Positions 46,252 through 54,446 of a DNA stretch of 64,000 nt are shown here, in pieces. Under the pieces are notes generated by a model that did not search any database, was not told where the DNA came from, and saw nothing but the letters and a program-made list of their open reading frames with translations. The DNA lies in contig NZ_RXHJ01000016.1 in the NCBI RefSeq assembly GCF_003955685.1, forward strand, positions 1 through 64,000, given 5' to 3'. The position numbers and the translations under genes are program-made. This stretch comes from Corynebacterium hylobatis (GTDB lineage Bacteria; Actinomycetota; Actinomycetes; Mycobacteriales; Mycobacteriaceae). Each line of letters begins with the position of its first letter. Positions within the stretch are counted from its first letter, which is position 1.

Positions 46252-46859
46252 GGAACATCCCGCTGGGTGTCCACCTGCCCGGGAACACCCTGATCCACCG
46301 TGCCCCCGCCGGCTGGAAGTTCCTCACCCTGCTGGTCTTCATCCTGACCTCCACCTTCCTGGTGGACACCCCTGCCATGGCCGGCCTGTGGCTGGGCATG
46401 GTGGCCGTGGGTTATGTGGTGGCCCGCGTACCACTGCGGATGGCCCTCGGGCAGACCCTACCGGTCCTGCCGGTTCTACTGGCTCTGGGAGCTTTCCAGT
46501 GGTGGCAGCGCGGCCTCGACCTCGCGCTGACCATGGTGCTCGTACTGCTGGCCTCCGTGGCCGCCGCCGCGCTGCTCACCCTGACCACCACCATCGCCGA
46601 GCTGATGGCGGCCGTCGAGAAGGGTCTGTCCCCTTTCGCCCGCTTCGGCCTGCCGGTGGAGACCATCTCGCTGGCGGTCTCCCTGACCTTCCGGCTCATC
46701 CCCCTCCAGCTGGCCACCGTGCAGGAGGTGCTGGCTGCACGCAAGGCCCGCGGGGCGGGCTTCTCCATCGCGGCCTTCGGTACCCCAGTACTCATCCGTT
46801 CCATCCGCCGCGCCCGACTGCTCGCGGAGGCCCTCACCGCCCGGGGCGTCGGCGACTGA
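46248..46859 (+). CDS. bioN: Biotin ECF transporter transmembrane component BioN
   Basis: 203 residues. EcfT fold with about five helices and the coupling motif AARKARG on the cytoplasmic side, by which it grips the ATPase; the second motif is ALTARGVG at the end. GTG 46248 overlaps the bioM stop; an ATG ten codons earlier lies inside bioM. Last gene of bioYMN. Confidence 0.92.
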   Translation: MRNIPLGVHLPGNTLIHRAPAGWKFLTLLVFILTSTFLVDTPAMAGLWLGMVAVGYVVARVPLRMALGQTLPVLPVLLALGAFQWWQRGLDLALTMVLVLLASVAAAALLTLTTTIAELMAAVEKGLSPFARFGLPVETISLAVSLTFRLIPLQLATVQEVLAARKARGAGFSIAAFGTPVLIRSIRRARLLAEALTARGVGD

Positions 46860-46893
46860 TCCCTGAAGTCCGCCCCGCACCAGGCACAGAAAA

Positions 46894-46924
46894 ACTCCCC
46901 GGAAACCAGTGGCTTCCGGGGAGT
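46894..46924 (-). terminator. Terminator of the pspA operon
   Basis: Perfect 11-bp stem ACTCCCCGGAA / TTCCGGGGAGT, 9-base loop, followed on the minus strand by TTTTT-like run (plus-strand AAAAA at 46889-46893). May also end bioYMN. Confidence 0.85.
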
Positions 46925-46940
46925 CTGCTTGTCTACGGGG

Positions 46941-47774
46941 TTACTCGCCGCGCAGCTCGCGCATGCGGCGGGCGACGGCGTCATCGGCGACGTTGTCGGC
47001 ACCGGGCGCGCCACCCTCGATCGCCTTGTCAGCGGCCGGGGAGGACAGCTCGTTGCCGCCCTTCATCTCGGCGCGGATCTGCTCGAGGCGGGAGTGTCCG
47101 GCCATCTGGATGCCGGCCTGCTGCACCTCGGCCATGCGGCCCTCGACAGAGTCCTGGGCCAGCTCGGCCTGGCCGAGCGCGTTGGCGTAACGGCGCTCGA
47201 TCTTCTCGCGCACCTGGTCCAGGTTCGGGGTGGAACCGGCGGTGATGGAGTTCATGGACTGCAGGGACTCGGAGACCTTCTCCTGCATCTTGGCCTGCTC
47301 CAGCTGGGAGAGCAGCTTGGTGCGCTCGGCGACCTTCTGCTGCAGGGCCATGGAGTTGCGCTCCACGGCCTGCTTGGCCTGGTCGGCCTGCTGCAGGGAC
47401 TGGTCGTGGAGCTGCTTGGTGTCCTCGACGGACTGCTCCGCGGTGACCAGCTGGGCGGCGAAGGCCTCGGCAGCGTTCTCGTACTCGACGGCCTTCTTCT
47501 CATCGCCCTCGGCGCGGGCCTTGTCAGCCAGCTGCAGGGCCTGACGGGTGTTGGCCTGGAGCTTCTCGATCTCGCCGAGACGACGGTTCAGCTGCATCTC
47601 CAGCTGACGCTGGTTGCCGATGACGGCAGCGGCCTGCTGCGACAGCTCCTGGTGCTGGCGCTGCGCGTCCTCGATGGCCTGCTGAATCTGCACCTTCGGA
47701 TCGGCGTTCTCCTCGATCTTCGAGTCGAACAGCGCCATCAGGTACTTCCATGCCTTGACGAAGGGATTAGCCAT
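46941..47774 (-). CDS. pspA: PspA/IM30 membrane-stress protein
   Basis: 277 residues, long coiled coils throughout. N-terminal amphipathic segment [20 protein letters not shown], then heptad-rich helices rich in Gln, Glu and Ala. PspA assembles on the inner membrane leaflet and limits damage. It is longer than E. coli PspA because of a C-terminal tail ([20 protein letters not shown]), as in mycobacteria. Next gene after clgR, the same pairing as in M. tuberculosis, where ClgR activates pspA. Confidence 0.93.
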   Translation of the reverse strand: MANPFVKAWKYLMALFDSKIEENADPKVQIQQAIEDAQRQHQELSQQAAAVIGNQRQLEMQLNRRLGEIEKLQANTRQALQLADKARAEGDEKKAVEYENAAEAFAAQLVTAEQSVEDTKQLHDQSLQQADQAKQAVERNSMALQQKVAERTKLLSQLEQAKMQEKVSESLQSMNSITAGSTPNLDQVREKIERRYANALGQAELAQDSVEGRMAEVQQAGIQMAGHSRLEQIRAEMKGGNELSSPAADKAIEGGAPGADNVADDAVARRMRELRGE

Positions 47775-47864
47775 GTCGGATCGGGCCTTCCTAGATTTTG
47801 TTCAACGTTAACGACACCATGGTAGCGGACAGAACCACGTACCGTCGGGCGCGGTCGGGCGGTG

Positions 47865-48191
47865 TTATGCGCGCAGGGTGCCCGTGACGAATTCCTCCGT
47901 GACGGACTGCAGCGCCATGGAACCGGCGGCCTCAATGAGGACGTCCGCGACCGAGGTGCCCAGCGCATGGCAGACCGACGCCAACAGCTCGGAGGAGACC
48001 TCCTTGCGGCCGCGTTCCAGTTCGGACAGGTAACCGGGTGAGACACGCGCAGATTCTGCGAGTTCCCGCAGAGTGATGCCCTTTTCCGCCCGGAACGAGC
48101 GGAGGGCAGCACCGAGTGCCTCCCGGAGCAGGGGTTCAGGCGCCCGCCGGGAAGCGACGAGCGGGGTATCAATGACAGCGGTGGTAACCAT
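47865..48191 (-). CDS. clgR: Transcriptional activator ClgR
   Basis: 108 residues. Cro/CI-type helix-turn-helix (ITLRELAESARVSPGYLSEL ERGRKEVS) in the middle. ClgR activates clp protease genes and membrane-stress genes in actinobacteria and is itself a ClpCP substrate. AAGGAG lies 3 bases before the ATG. Eight bases after cinA and 90 before pspA, so pgsA-cinA-clgR-pspA is one strand-uniform block. Confidence 0.93.
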   Translation of the reverse strand: MVTTAVIDTPLVASRRAPEPLLREALGAALRSFRAEKGITLRELAESARVSPGYLSELERGRKEVSSELLASVCHALGTSVADVLIEAAGSMALQSVTEEFVTGTLRA

Positions 48192-48199
48192 TACTCCTT

Positions 48200-48673
48200 C
48201 TAACGACCAGCGGCACAGGTTTGTTCCACCCGGGCCAGCAACCCTTCCAATGCGGCGGCCACGGCGGCCTCCCGGATCTCCCGGCGGGATCCGGTGAAGT
48301 TGTGTCCCTCTGTCTCCACGCCGTTGTCGTCCGCATAGCCGATCCAGACCTCCCCCACCGGGCGTCCGTCCTGTGGATCGGGTCCGGCCACCCCGGTCAG
48401 AGACACGCCCCAGTCTGCGAGGCAGACCTTGCGCACCCCCGCCGCCATGGCGGCGGCCGCCTCCACGGAGACCGGACCGAAGGTGTCCAGCACCCGGTCC
48501 GGGACACCTGCGAGCAACATCTTCAGCTCTGTGGCGTAGGTGATCAACCCGCCCCGCAGCACCGTGGAGGCGCCGGGAGTGTCGGCGAGTGTCGCGGTGG
48601 CCAGGCCCGCGGTCAGGGACTCACAGAAGGCGACGGTGAGCCCGCGGCTCCGCAACGCCTCGACGAGGTTCAC
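48200..48673 (-). CDS. cinA: CinA C-terminal domain protein (nicotinamide-nucleotide amidase type)
   Basis: 157 residues, only the amidase-like half of CinA: VAFCESLTAGLATATLADTPG, GGLITYATELKMLLAG, GVSLTGVAGPDPQDGRPVG. The family hydrolyses NMN to nicotinate mononucleotide in NAD recycling. The N-terminal molybdopterin-binding-like domain of full CinA is absent, as is usual here. GTG start overlaps the pgsA stop (GTGA). Confidence 0.92.
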   Translation of the reverse strand: MNLVEALRSRGLTVAFCESLTAGLATATLADTPGASTVLRGGLITYATELKMLLAGVPDRVLDTFGPVSVEAAAAMAAGVRKVCLADWGVSLTGVAGPDPQDGRPVGEVWIGYADDNGVETEGHNFTGSRREIREAAVAAALEGLLARVEQTCAAGR

Positions 48674-49215
48674 GGCTGCCGCCGGGAATCGATCAGGTAC
48701 TGCGCACCCGTCCACACGGTGACCACCACGGCGGCGAGCATGACCAGCCAGCTCGGCAGGTCCATCCACGCCGGCAGGGGCATCAGGTACAGGCCTACCG
48801 CCACCGCCTGCAGGGTGGTCTTGACCTTGCCGCCCTTCGAGGCGGGGACGACCAGCCCGCGACGCAGCATGACCATCCGCCACACGGTGATGCCGAATTC
48901 CCGCACCAGGATCACGATGGTGACCCAGACGGGCAGGACACCGATGATGTTCAGGCTGACCAACGCGGCGGTCATGAGGGCCTTGTCGGCGATCGGGTCA
49001 GCGATCTTGCCGAAATCCGTCACCAGGTTGCGGGCCCGGGCGATGTCACCGTCGAGTTTGTCGGTGATCATCAGGGCCACGAAGACACCGAACGCCCACC
49101 ACATGTGGTCGGCCAGCACGAGCCAGACGAACAGCGGGATGACCAGGATCCGCAGACTCGTCAACACATTGGGAAGGTTGAAGTTGCTGGGTTTCGCGGG
49201 CGTCGGTGCAGTCAC
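48670..49215 (-). CDS. pgsA: CDP-diacylglycerol-glycerol-3-phosphate phosphatidyltransferase-like
   Basis: 181 residues, about four to six helices. The CDP-alcohol phosphotransferase motif DG-X2-AR-X8-G-X3-D-X3-D is complete in LDGDIARARNLVTDFGKIADPIAD. Makes phosphatidylglycerol phosphate from CDP-diacylglycerol. GTG 49215 is chosen because TAGGGT ends 7 bases upstream, giving a leaderless mRNA; the ATG at 49260 overlaps the divergent gene. First gene of the clgR block. Confidence 0.92.
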   Translation of the reverse strand: MTAPTPAKPSNFNLPNVLTSLRILVIPLFVWLVLADHMWWAFGVFVALMITDKLDGDIARARNLVTDFGKIADPIADKALMTAALVSLNIIGVLPVWVTIVILVREFGITVWRMVMLRRGLVVPASKGGKVKTTLQAVAVGLYLMPLPAWMDLPSWLVMLAAVVVTVWTGAQYLIDSRRQP

Positions 49216-49258
49216 GCCACACACCCTACCCGCCCGGGTCGGAGTAACATTTCTGAGC

Positions 49259-49564
49259 ATGAAATACTTTGCAGTCCATTACCAGTACCCCCACGAGGCA
49301 GCGGAGATTGTCGCGCTGCGCCCCGAGCACCGCGAATGGCTGGCCACCCTGGCCACCGCGGACCAGCTCGTCGGCTCCGGCCCCTACACCGACGGTGAGG
49401 GCAGCGCGCTGATCATCATCCGTCTCCCCGAGACCGCCACGCTCCGTGACGCCGAGGAACTCATGGACAATGACCCGTTCACCCGCGAGAACGCGCTTGC
49501 GGGCCGCACCGTCCGGGAGTGGAACCCCGTGTTGAACGTGTTCCGCGCCCCGGACGGGAACTGA
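49259..49564 (+). CDS. YciI-family protein
   Basis: 101 residues with the YciI fold: MKYFAVHYQYPHEAAEIVAL, RPEHREWLATLATADQLVGS GP, LRDAEELMDNDPFTRENAL. The His in the REHR-like stretch and Asp in NDPF are the usual conserved residues. Function unknown in general; some relatives are dehydrohalogenase-like. TAACAT (49245-49250) ends 8 bases before the ATG, so likely leaderless. Divergent from pgsA, convergent with the TerC gene. Confidence 0.88.
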   Translation: MKYFAVHYQYPHEAAEIVALRPEHREWLATLATADQLVGSGPYTDGEGSALIIIRLPETATLRDAEELMDNDPFTRENALAGRTVREWNPVLNVFRAPDGN

Positions 49565-49565
49565 C

Positions 49566-50669
49566 CTACTCCCTGCTGCGCGGGGTGCCGGACTGATCGG
49601 CCGGCAGGTCCGGTTCGGCATCCCCGTACTTCTCGTCGTCGGTGAGCTCATGCTCTTCCTCGCGGACGAAGACGCGGGTATCGATGGCGCCCTGGGACTT
49701 CTCCCAGTAGTTACGCCAGATGGACGCGAGCACCGTCACCGTCAGGATGCCCACGATGGCCACCAGCGACCATTCCGTCGCGATCTCCGGAACCGTCACG
49801 TTCTCACCGCCGTTGACGAACGGCAGGTTGTTCTCGTGCAGGGCGTGCAGCAGCAGCTTCACGCCGATGAAGCCCAGGATCAGCGCCAGGCCGTAGGGCA
49901 GGTAGACCAGACGGTCAAGCAGACCGTCGAGCAGGAAGTACATCTGGCGCAGGCCCATCAGCGAGAAGGCGTTGGTGGTGAACACCAGGTAGGCCTCCGT
50001 GGTGATGCCGTAGATCGCCGGGATGGAGTCGAAGGCGAACATGACGTCCACGAGGCCGATGGCCACCAGCGCCACGAACAGCGGTGTGAGGGCGAATTTG
50101 CCGTGGAAGCGGGTGGTGAGCTTGTCACCGTCGTAGCCCGGGGTGACCGGCACGACCTTGCGCAGCCATTTGATGATCCGCATGTCGTTGGGGTCGGTCT
50201 CCGGTGCGTCCGTGATCTCGTCCCACAGCAGCTTGACCGCGGTCCACAGCAGGAAGGCCGCAAACAGGTAGAACACGTCCGACCAGGCGGAGATGACGGC
50301 GGCGCCCATGAGAATGAACGCCAGGCGGAAGATCAGCGCCAGTACGATGCCGATGAGCAGCACCTTCTGCTGGTATTTACGCGGGATCTTGAAGGCGCCC
50401 ATGATCAGGGCGAACACGAAGAGGTTGTCCACGCTCAGCGCCTTCTCCGTCACGTAGCCGGTGAAGTACTCGATGCCGTGCTGGTGGTCCCACATGAAGT
50501 AGACGAACACACCGAACAGCAGCGCGATGCCGACGTAGAAGGCCGACCAGATCCCTGATTCCTTGAGCGTGGGCTCATGCGGGGTGCGGACGTGGCTGTA
50601 GAAGTCGAAAACGAAGAATCCGAGAATCACCACGATGGTGGCGATCCAGATCCACAATGGAATGGTCAA
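49566..50669 (-). CDS. TerC-family membrane protein (probable Mn2+ exporter)
   Basis: 367 residues, about nine helices. TerC signatures: EYFTGYVTEKALSVDNLFVF with the metal-binding Asp/Asn, and VDVMFAFDSIPAI. The C-terminal 40 residues are acidic and soluble. TerC proteins have been tied to Mn2+ export. A TTG start at 50669 is chosen: GGAGG lies 8 bases upstream, and that site is inside a hairpin of the candidate Mn2+ riboswitch. An ATG at 50729 lies within the riboswitch and is rejected. Confidence 0.9.
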   Translation of the reverse strand: MTIPLWIWIATIVVILGFFVFDFYSHVRTPHEPTLKESGIWSAFYVGIALLFGVFVYFMWDHQHGIEYFTGYVTEKALSVDNLFVFALIMGAFKIPRKYQQKVLLIGIVLALIFRLAFILMGAAVISAWSDVFYLFAAFLLWTAVKLLWDEITDAPETDPNDMRIIKWLRKVVPVTPGYDGDKLTTRFHGKFALTPLFVALVAIGLVDVMFAFDSIPAIYGITTEAYLVFTTNAFSLMGLRQMYFLLDGLLDRLVYLPYGLALILGFIGVKLLLHALHENNLPFVNGGENVTVPEIATEWSLVAIVGILTVTVLASIWRNYWEKSQGAIDTRVFVREEEHELTDDEKYGDAEPDLPADQSGTPRSRE

Positions 50670-50677
50670 GGCCAATG

Positions 50678-50804
50678 CCTCCGGTCTTTTCTGGGTAGAT
50701 GAATGACCGGAGGTCTCCCCCACCCGCATACTCTGCGGGCCGACGCGACCGGGCCGTGAGGCCGTGCTGACGGTCAGTGCCGATTATGGGGTACTCCCCT
50801 CCAT
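50678..50804 (-). promoter_or_regulatory. Candidate yybP-ykoY (Mn2+) riboswitch with translational switch
   Basis: On the minus strand the leader begins GGAGGGGAGTA, the yybP-ykoY 5' core, and its 3' end is GGGGGAGACCTCC, like the conserved closing element. The first GGAGG (50802-50798) can pair with CCTCC (50713-50709) as stem P1. The same CCTCC is part of CCTCCGGTC, which pairs perfectly with GACCGGAGG (50686-50678) holding the ribosome site of the TerC gene. The two pairings exclude each other. TATAGT (50821-50816) is a fitting -10. Family call is by eye. Confidence 0.75.
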
Positions 50805-50833
50805 GACAAAGTCACACTATACACAACCGGCGC

Positions 50834-53692
50834 CTAAAAAGCCCCTGCCGATGGGTTGTAGGTCGCCTGCACGACGCGGGTCTCCCCCTCCGGTTCCCCG
50901 ACGGCGGCCTCGTCCTCCCAGCCGGCCTCCTTGGGTGCCTCGGCCGGGTCGGCGCCCTTGATCATCCAGATGATGGTGTCCAGCTCGTCGGGCTTGACCA
51001 GGACGTCGCGGGCCTTGGAACCCTCGGAGGGGCCGACCACGCCACGGGTCTCCATGAGGTCCATGAGGCGGCCGGCCTTGGCGAAGCCGATGCGCAGCTT
51101 GCGCTGGAGCATGGAGGTCGAGCCGAGCTGCGAGGTGACGACGAGTTCAACGGCTTCGAGCAGGTCGTCCATGTCCTTGCCGATGTCCTCGTCGATCTCC
51201 TTCTTCGCGTCGGAGGTCTTGTCGTCGGTCACACCCTCGGTGTAGGTGGGCTCAGCCTGGCCCTTGGCGGCATCCACGACTGCCTGGACCTCCTCGTCGG
51301 TGACGAAGGCACCCTGCAGGCGCTGGGGCTTGCCCGCGCCCTGGGGGATGAACAGGGCGTCGCCCATGCCGATGAGCTTCTCCGCGCCCGGCTGGTCGAG
51401 GATGACGCGGGAGTCGGTGAGCGAGGAGGTGGCGAAGGCGAGACGGGAGGGGACGTTCGTCTTGATCAGGCCGGTGACCACGTCGACCGAGGGGCGCTGG
51501 GTGGCCAGGACGAGGTGGATGCCGGCCGCACGCGCCTTCTGGGTGATGCGGACGATCGATTCCTCGATCTCCTTCGGGGCGGTCATCATGAGATCGGCGA
51601 GCTCGTCGACCACGCAGATGATGAAGGGGTACGGGCGGTACTCCCGCTGGGAGCCGGGCGGGGTGGTGATCTCGCCGGACTTGACCTTGCGGTTGTAGTC
51701 CTTGATGTGGCGCACGCGGGTGGACTTCATGTCCAGGTAGCGTTGCTCCATCTCCTCCACCAGCCACTGGAGGGCCGCGGCGGCCTTCTTCGGCTGGGTG
51801 ATGATGGGGGTGATCAGGTGCGGGATGCCCTCGTAGGGGGTCAGCTCGACCATCTTCGGGTCGACGAGGATGAGGCGGACCTCCTCAGGGGTGGCGCGGG
51901 TGAGCAGGGAGACGAGCATCGAGTTGATGAAGGCGGACTTACCGGAGCCGGTGGAACCGGCGACCAGCAGGTGCGGCATCTTCTGCGCCGAGTGGGAGAC
52001 GAACTCACCCTCGATGTCCTTGCCCAGGCCGATGAGCATGGGATCGTGGTTGCCGCGGGTGGCGGGCGCATTGAGGACGTCCGCCAGCCGGACCATCTCG
52101 CGGTCGCTGTTGGGCACCTCGATACCGACGAGAGATTTGCCCGGGATCGGGGTGAGCAGGCGCACGTTGTCGGTCGCCACGGCGTAGGCCAGGTTGGACT
52201 GGAGGTTGGTGATCTTGGAGACCTTCACGCCCGGCCCCAGCTCCACCTCGTAGCGGGTGACGGTCGGGCCTCGGGAGAAGCCGGTGACGGTGGCGTCGAC
52301 GTGGAACTCGGCGAAGACATCGGTGATCGCCTCGATCATCCGGTCGTTGGCCTCGGTCCGGGTCTTGGGCTTGTCACCGTCGATGAGCAGATCGGTGCTC
52401 GGCAGCTGGTAGTCGGTGGTCGTCTCCGGCTGGCGGGGGGCCGGTGCCGGTGCGGGGGTTTCCTCGCGCTCGGACTTCGGGGTGGCTGCGGGGACAGAGC
52501 GGGCGACGATCGCCCGGCGCATCGCCTGGTGTGACTGAGCGACGGCGTCCTCGGCCTCCTCAGGGGCCACGGCCGGGAACTCGTCGGTGTCGGTGACCTC
52601 CCGGCTGACCGGGGTGTCGAAGAGGGTGTGCTGGGTGTCGTGCTCGAATTCCTCGGCGTGCTCAGGCTCGGCCGGGTAGTTGTCCAGCGGGGTGCTTCTC
52701 GACGCCCGCGGGATCGCCCTCCTCCGTGGCGCCGGCGTGACCGCCGGGCGCGGGGCGCGCTGGCGGCCCTCGGCGAGGTCCGCGATGTCGTCCTCGGCGT
52801 GACCGTAGCGGTCGTCGTCCTCGACGTCCTCGTAGTCGGTGTCGGTTCCGCGGAGGTCGCCGAAGAATTCGCGGACATGATCAAATGCCTCGCGGGTGGT
52901 GATGCCGGTGGCCTTGAGCGCACCGTAGATGATGACGAGGACGAGCAGTGGGATGGCGACGTAGGAGCTGAAACCCGCGGCGAGCGTGCCACCGGTCCAG
53001 GTGCCCAGGGCACCGCCGGCGATGGCGCGGCCGGCCCAGTCGGTCGGGTTGCCGGCGAGGACGTGCACGAGGCCGAGCATGGACACGACGATGAGGGTGG
53101 TGCCGACCGCGATGCGGGGCCGGTCCCCGGGAGCGTTGCTCACGCCCAGCATGAGGGCGATGGCCAGGCCCACGAGCGCGACGGGCAGAACGAGGGCTCC
53201 CGCACCGATGACCAGGTGGGTGACGTGCGAGATCGCCTCGCCGACGGGGCCGGCGATGTCCAGCCAGACGGAGGCGCCGAGCACCGCCGCCAGCCCCAGG
53301 AGGATGAGCGCGACGCCGTCCATATCGGTGTCTGAGCCGTGGTCCCCTTCGTCGATGTCGGTGTCCTTGGCGATGACCGTGGTCTTCCTCGTTCCCCGGG
53401 TCTCCGGTTCCGTCGCTTCATCGTCCTCCCCGCGGCGGCGCGCCGTCCGGGTGAGGTTGCCCATTCCGCGGGCAGTGGCCCCGAAGAGAGTGCCGATCCC
53501 GTCGCTGACAGCACGAAAAGCGCTGCCGGTCCTCTCCTCGGAGGTCTCGGCAGCGCGGGACGCGGATCTCGGCGTGACCGCGGTGCCGGAACCCCGGGAA
53601 CGCGTGGTTCCCGAGGGTCGGGTGCGGTCAGCCGTGCGTCCCTTGTTCGGGGAGCGCTTGGTTGAGCGTTGCGCCGAGTTTCGTACAGACAT
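50834..53692 (-). CDS. ftsK: DNA translocase FtsK
   Basis: 952 residues. Basic disordered head, four membrane helices (about residues 130-290), a long acidic/Pro linker, then the motor: alpha domain, Walker [13 protein letters not shown], Walker [14 protein letters not shown], and the C-terminal winged gamma domain ([20 protein letters not shown]) that reads KOPS. It moves chromosomes through the septum and aids dimer resolution. ATG 53692: TACAGT ends 7 bases before it, so probably leaderless. Its stop lies just upstream of the riboswitch promoter. Confidence 0.96.
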   Translation of the reverse strand: MSVRNSAQRSTKRSPNKGRTADRTRPSGTTRSRGSGTAVTPRSASRAAETSEERTGSAFRAVSDGIGTLFGATARGMGNLTRTARRRGEDDEATEPETRGTRKTTVIAKDTDIDEGDHGSDTDMDGVALILLGLAAVLGASVWLDIAGPVGEAISHVTHLVIGAGALVLPVALVGLAIALMLGVSNAPGDRPRIAVGTTLIVVSMLGLVHVLAGNPTDWAGRAIAGGALGTWTGGTLAAGFSSYVAIPLLVLVIIYGALKATGITTREAFDHVREFFGDLRGTDTDYEDVEDDDRYGHAEDDIADLAEGRQRAPRPAVTPAPRRRAIPRASRSTPLDNYPAEPEHAEEFEHDTQHTLFDTPVSREVTDTDEFPAVAPEEAEDAVAQSHQAMRRAIVARSVPAATPKSEREETPAPAPAPRQPETTTDYQLPSTDLLIDGDKPKTRTEANDRMIEAITDVFAEFHVDATVTGFSRGPTVTRYEVELGPGVKVSKITNLQSNLAYAVATDNVRLLTPIPGKSLVGIEVPNSDREMVRLADVLNAPATRGNHDPMLIGLGKDIEGEFVSHSAQKMPHLLVAGSTGSGKSAFINSMLVSLLTRATPEEVRLILVDPKMVELTPYEGIPHLITPIITQPKKAAAALQWLVEEMEQRYLDMKSTRVRHIKDYNRKVKSGEITTPPGSQREYRPYPFIICVVDELADLMMTAPKEIEESIVRITQKARAAGIHLVLATQRPSVDVVTGLIKTNVPSRLAFATSSLTDSRVILDQPGAEKLIGMGDALFIPQGAGKPQRLQGAFVTDEEVQAVVDAAKGQAEPTYTEGVTDDKTSDAKKEIDEDIGKDMDDLLEAVELVVTSQLGSTSMLQRKLRIGFAKAGRLMDLMETRGVVGPSEGSKARDVLVKPDELDTIIWMIKGADPAEAPKEAGWEDEAAVGEPEGETRVVQATYNPSAGAF

Positions 53693-53777
53693 GGCCCCCA
53701 CTGTAGTTGCTCATGCCACACTATTCACATCAGCCACACCGGACACCTGATCGAATTCTGTTTCAGCTATATCAAGC

Positions 53778-54404
53778 CTACAAGCCTGTCCGGTGGGCAT
53801 CCGCCAGGTTTCCGTCAACCTGTAGCTCGACGACGTCGCGGCCGAAGATCCAGAGCAGCAGCTCCCCCACGTCCCCCCGGATCCGCAGGACGTTCTCCCC
53901 GTCCACGCTCACCCCCCGCTGGTCTGCCGCAACGATCCGGGGGAAACCGGTCGCGTGGAGGATGACCGGCACGGTGCTGTTCTTCAGGGTGCGGGGCGCC
54001 ATCGTCGCCAGGACGCGGTAGAGCTGTGCCTGAACCACGCGGCTGAAGTCCCGGGGGCGGGCCACCCCGTCCCCGCGGCGTACGTCCTCATGGTGGATGA
54101 AGTGCTCTGCGGTGTTCATCACCGGGTCGATGAACCGCACGGGGTTGAACCGGCCCGGCCCGTCCGCCCAGTCGCGGACCAGCTCCGTGTAGTCCCGCTC
54201 GCCGGCCTTCGAGCTGGCGCGGGCCAGAAGGCCCGACATCGCGGGCACGAACATGCCGGCAGCGGCCAGCGGGTTGTTCTCACGCAGGTACAGGTGCACC
54301 GCCATGTCGCGGGTGTCCCACCCTTCGCAGAGGGTGGGGGCTTCGGGGCCGAGCTCCAGCAGGAGGTCCGCCAGGCGGACGCGTTCAGTCGCGGAAAAAG
54401 ACAT
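53778..54404 (-). CDS. TIGR03085-family metal-binding protein
   Basis: 208 residues, DinB/maleylpyruvate isomerase-like helical bundle. LLLELGPEAPTLCEGWDTRDMAVHL near the start and NTAEHFIHHEDVRR supply the likely metal-binding His residues. Related proteins use mycothiol; the actual reaction is unknown. ATG 54404: TATGCT ends 7 bases upstream, and the hairpin ending the rnj transcript overlaps this start (see 54395-54433). Confidence 0.85.
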   Translation of the reverse strand: MSFSATERVRLADLLLELGPEAPTLCEGWDTRDMAVHLYLRENNPLAAAGMFVPAMSGLLARASSKAGERDYTELVRDWADGPGRFNPVRFIDPVMNTAEHFIHHEDVRRGDGVARPRDFSRVVQAQLYRVLATMAPRTLKNSTVPVILHATGFPRIVAADQRGVSVDGENVLRIRGDVGELLLWIFGRDVVELQVDGNLADAHRTGL

Positions 54405-54433
54405 GCACCCCAGCATAGTGCCGGGGTGCATGT
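54395..54433 (-). terminator. Terminator of rnj overlapping the next gene's promoter and start
   Basis: Perfect 11-bp stem ACATGCACCCC / GGGGTGCATGT with an 11-base loop, followed on the minus strand by CTTTTT. The loop contains the -10 TATGCT, the 3' arm contains the ATG of the TIGR03085 gene, and the T-run encodes its residues 2-4 (Ser-Phe-Ser). Confidence 0.8.
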
Positions 54434-54446
54434 GAACAGGGTGTGA

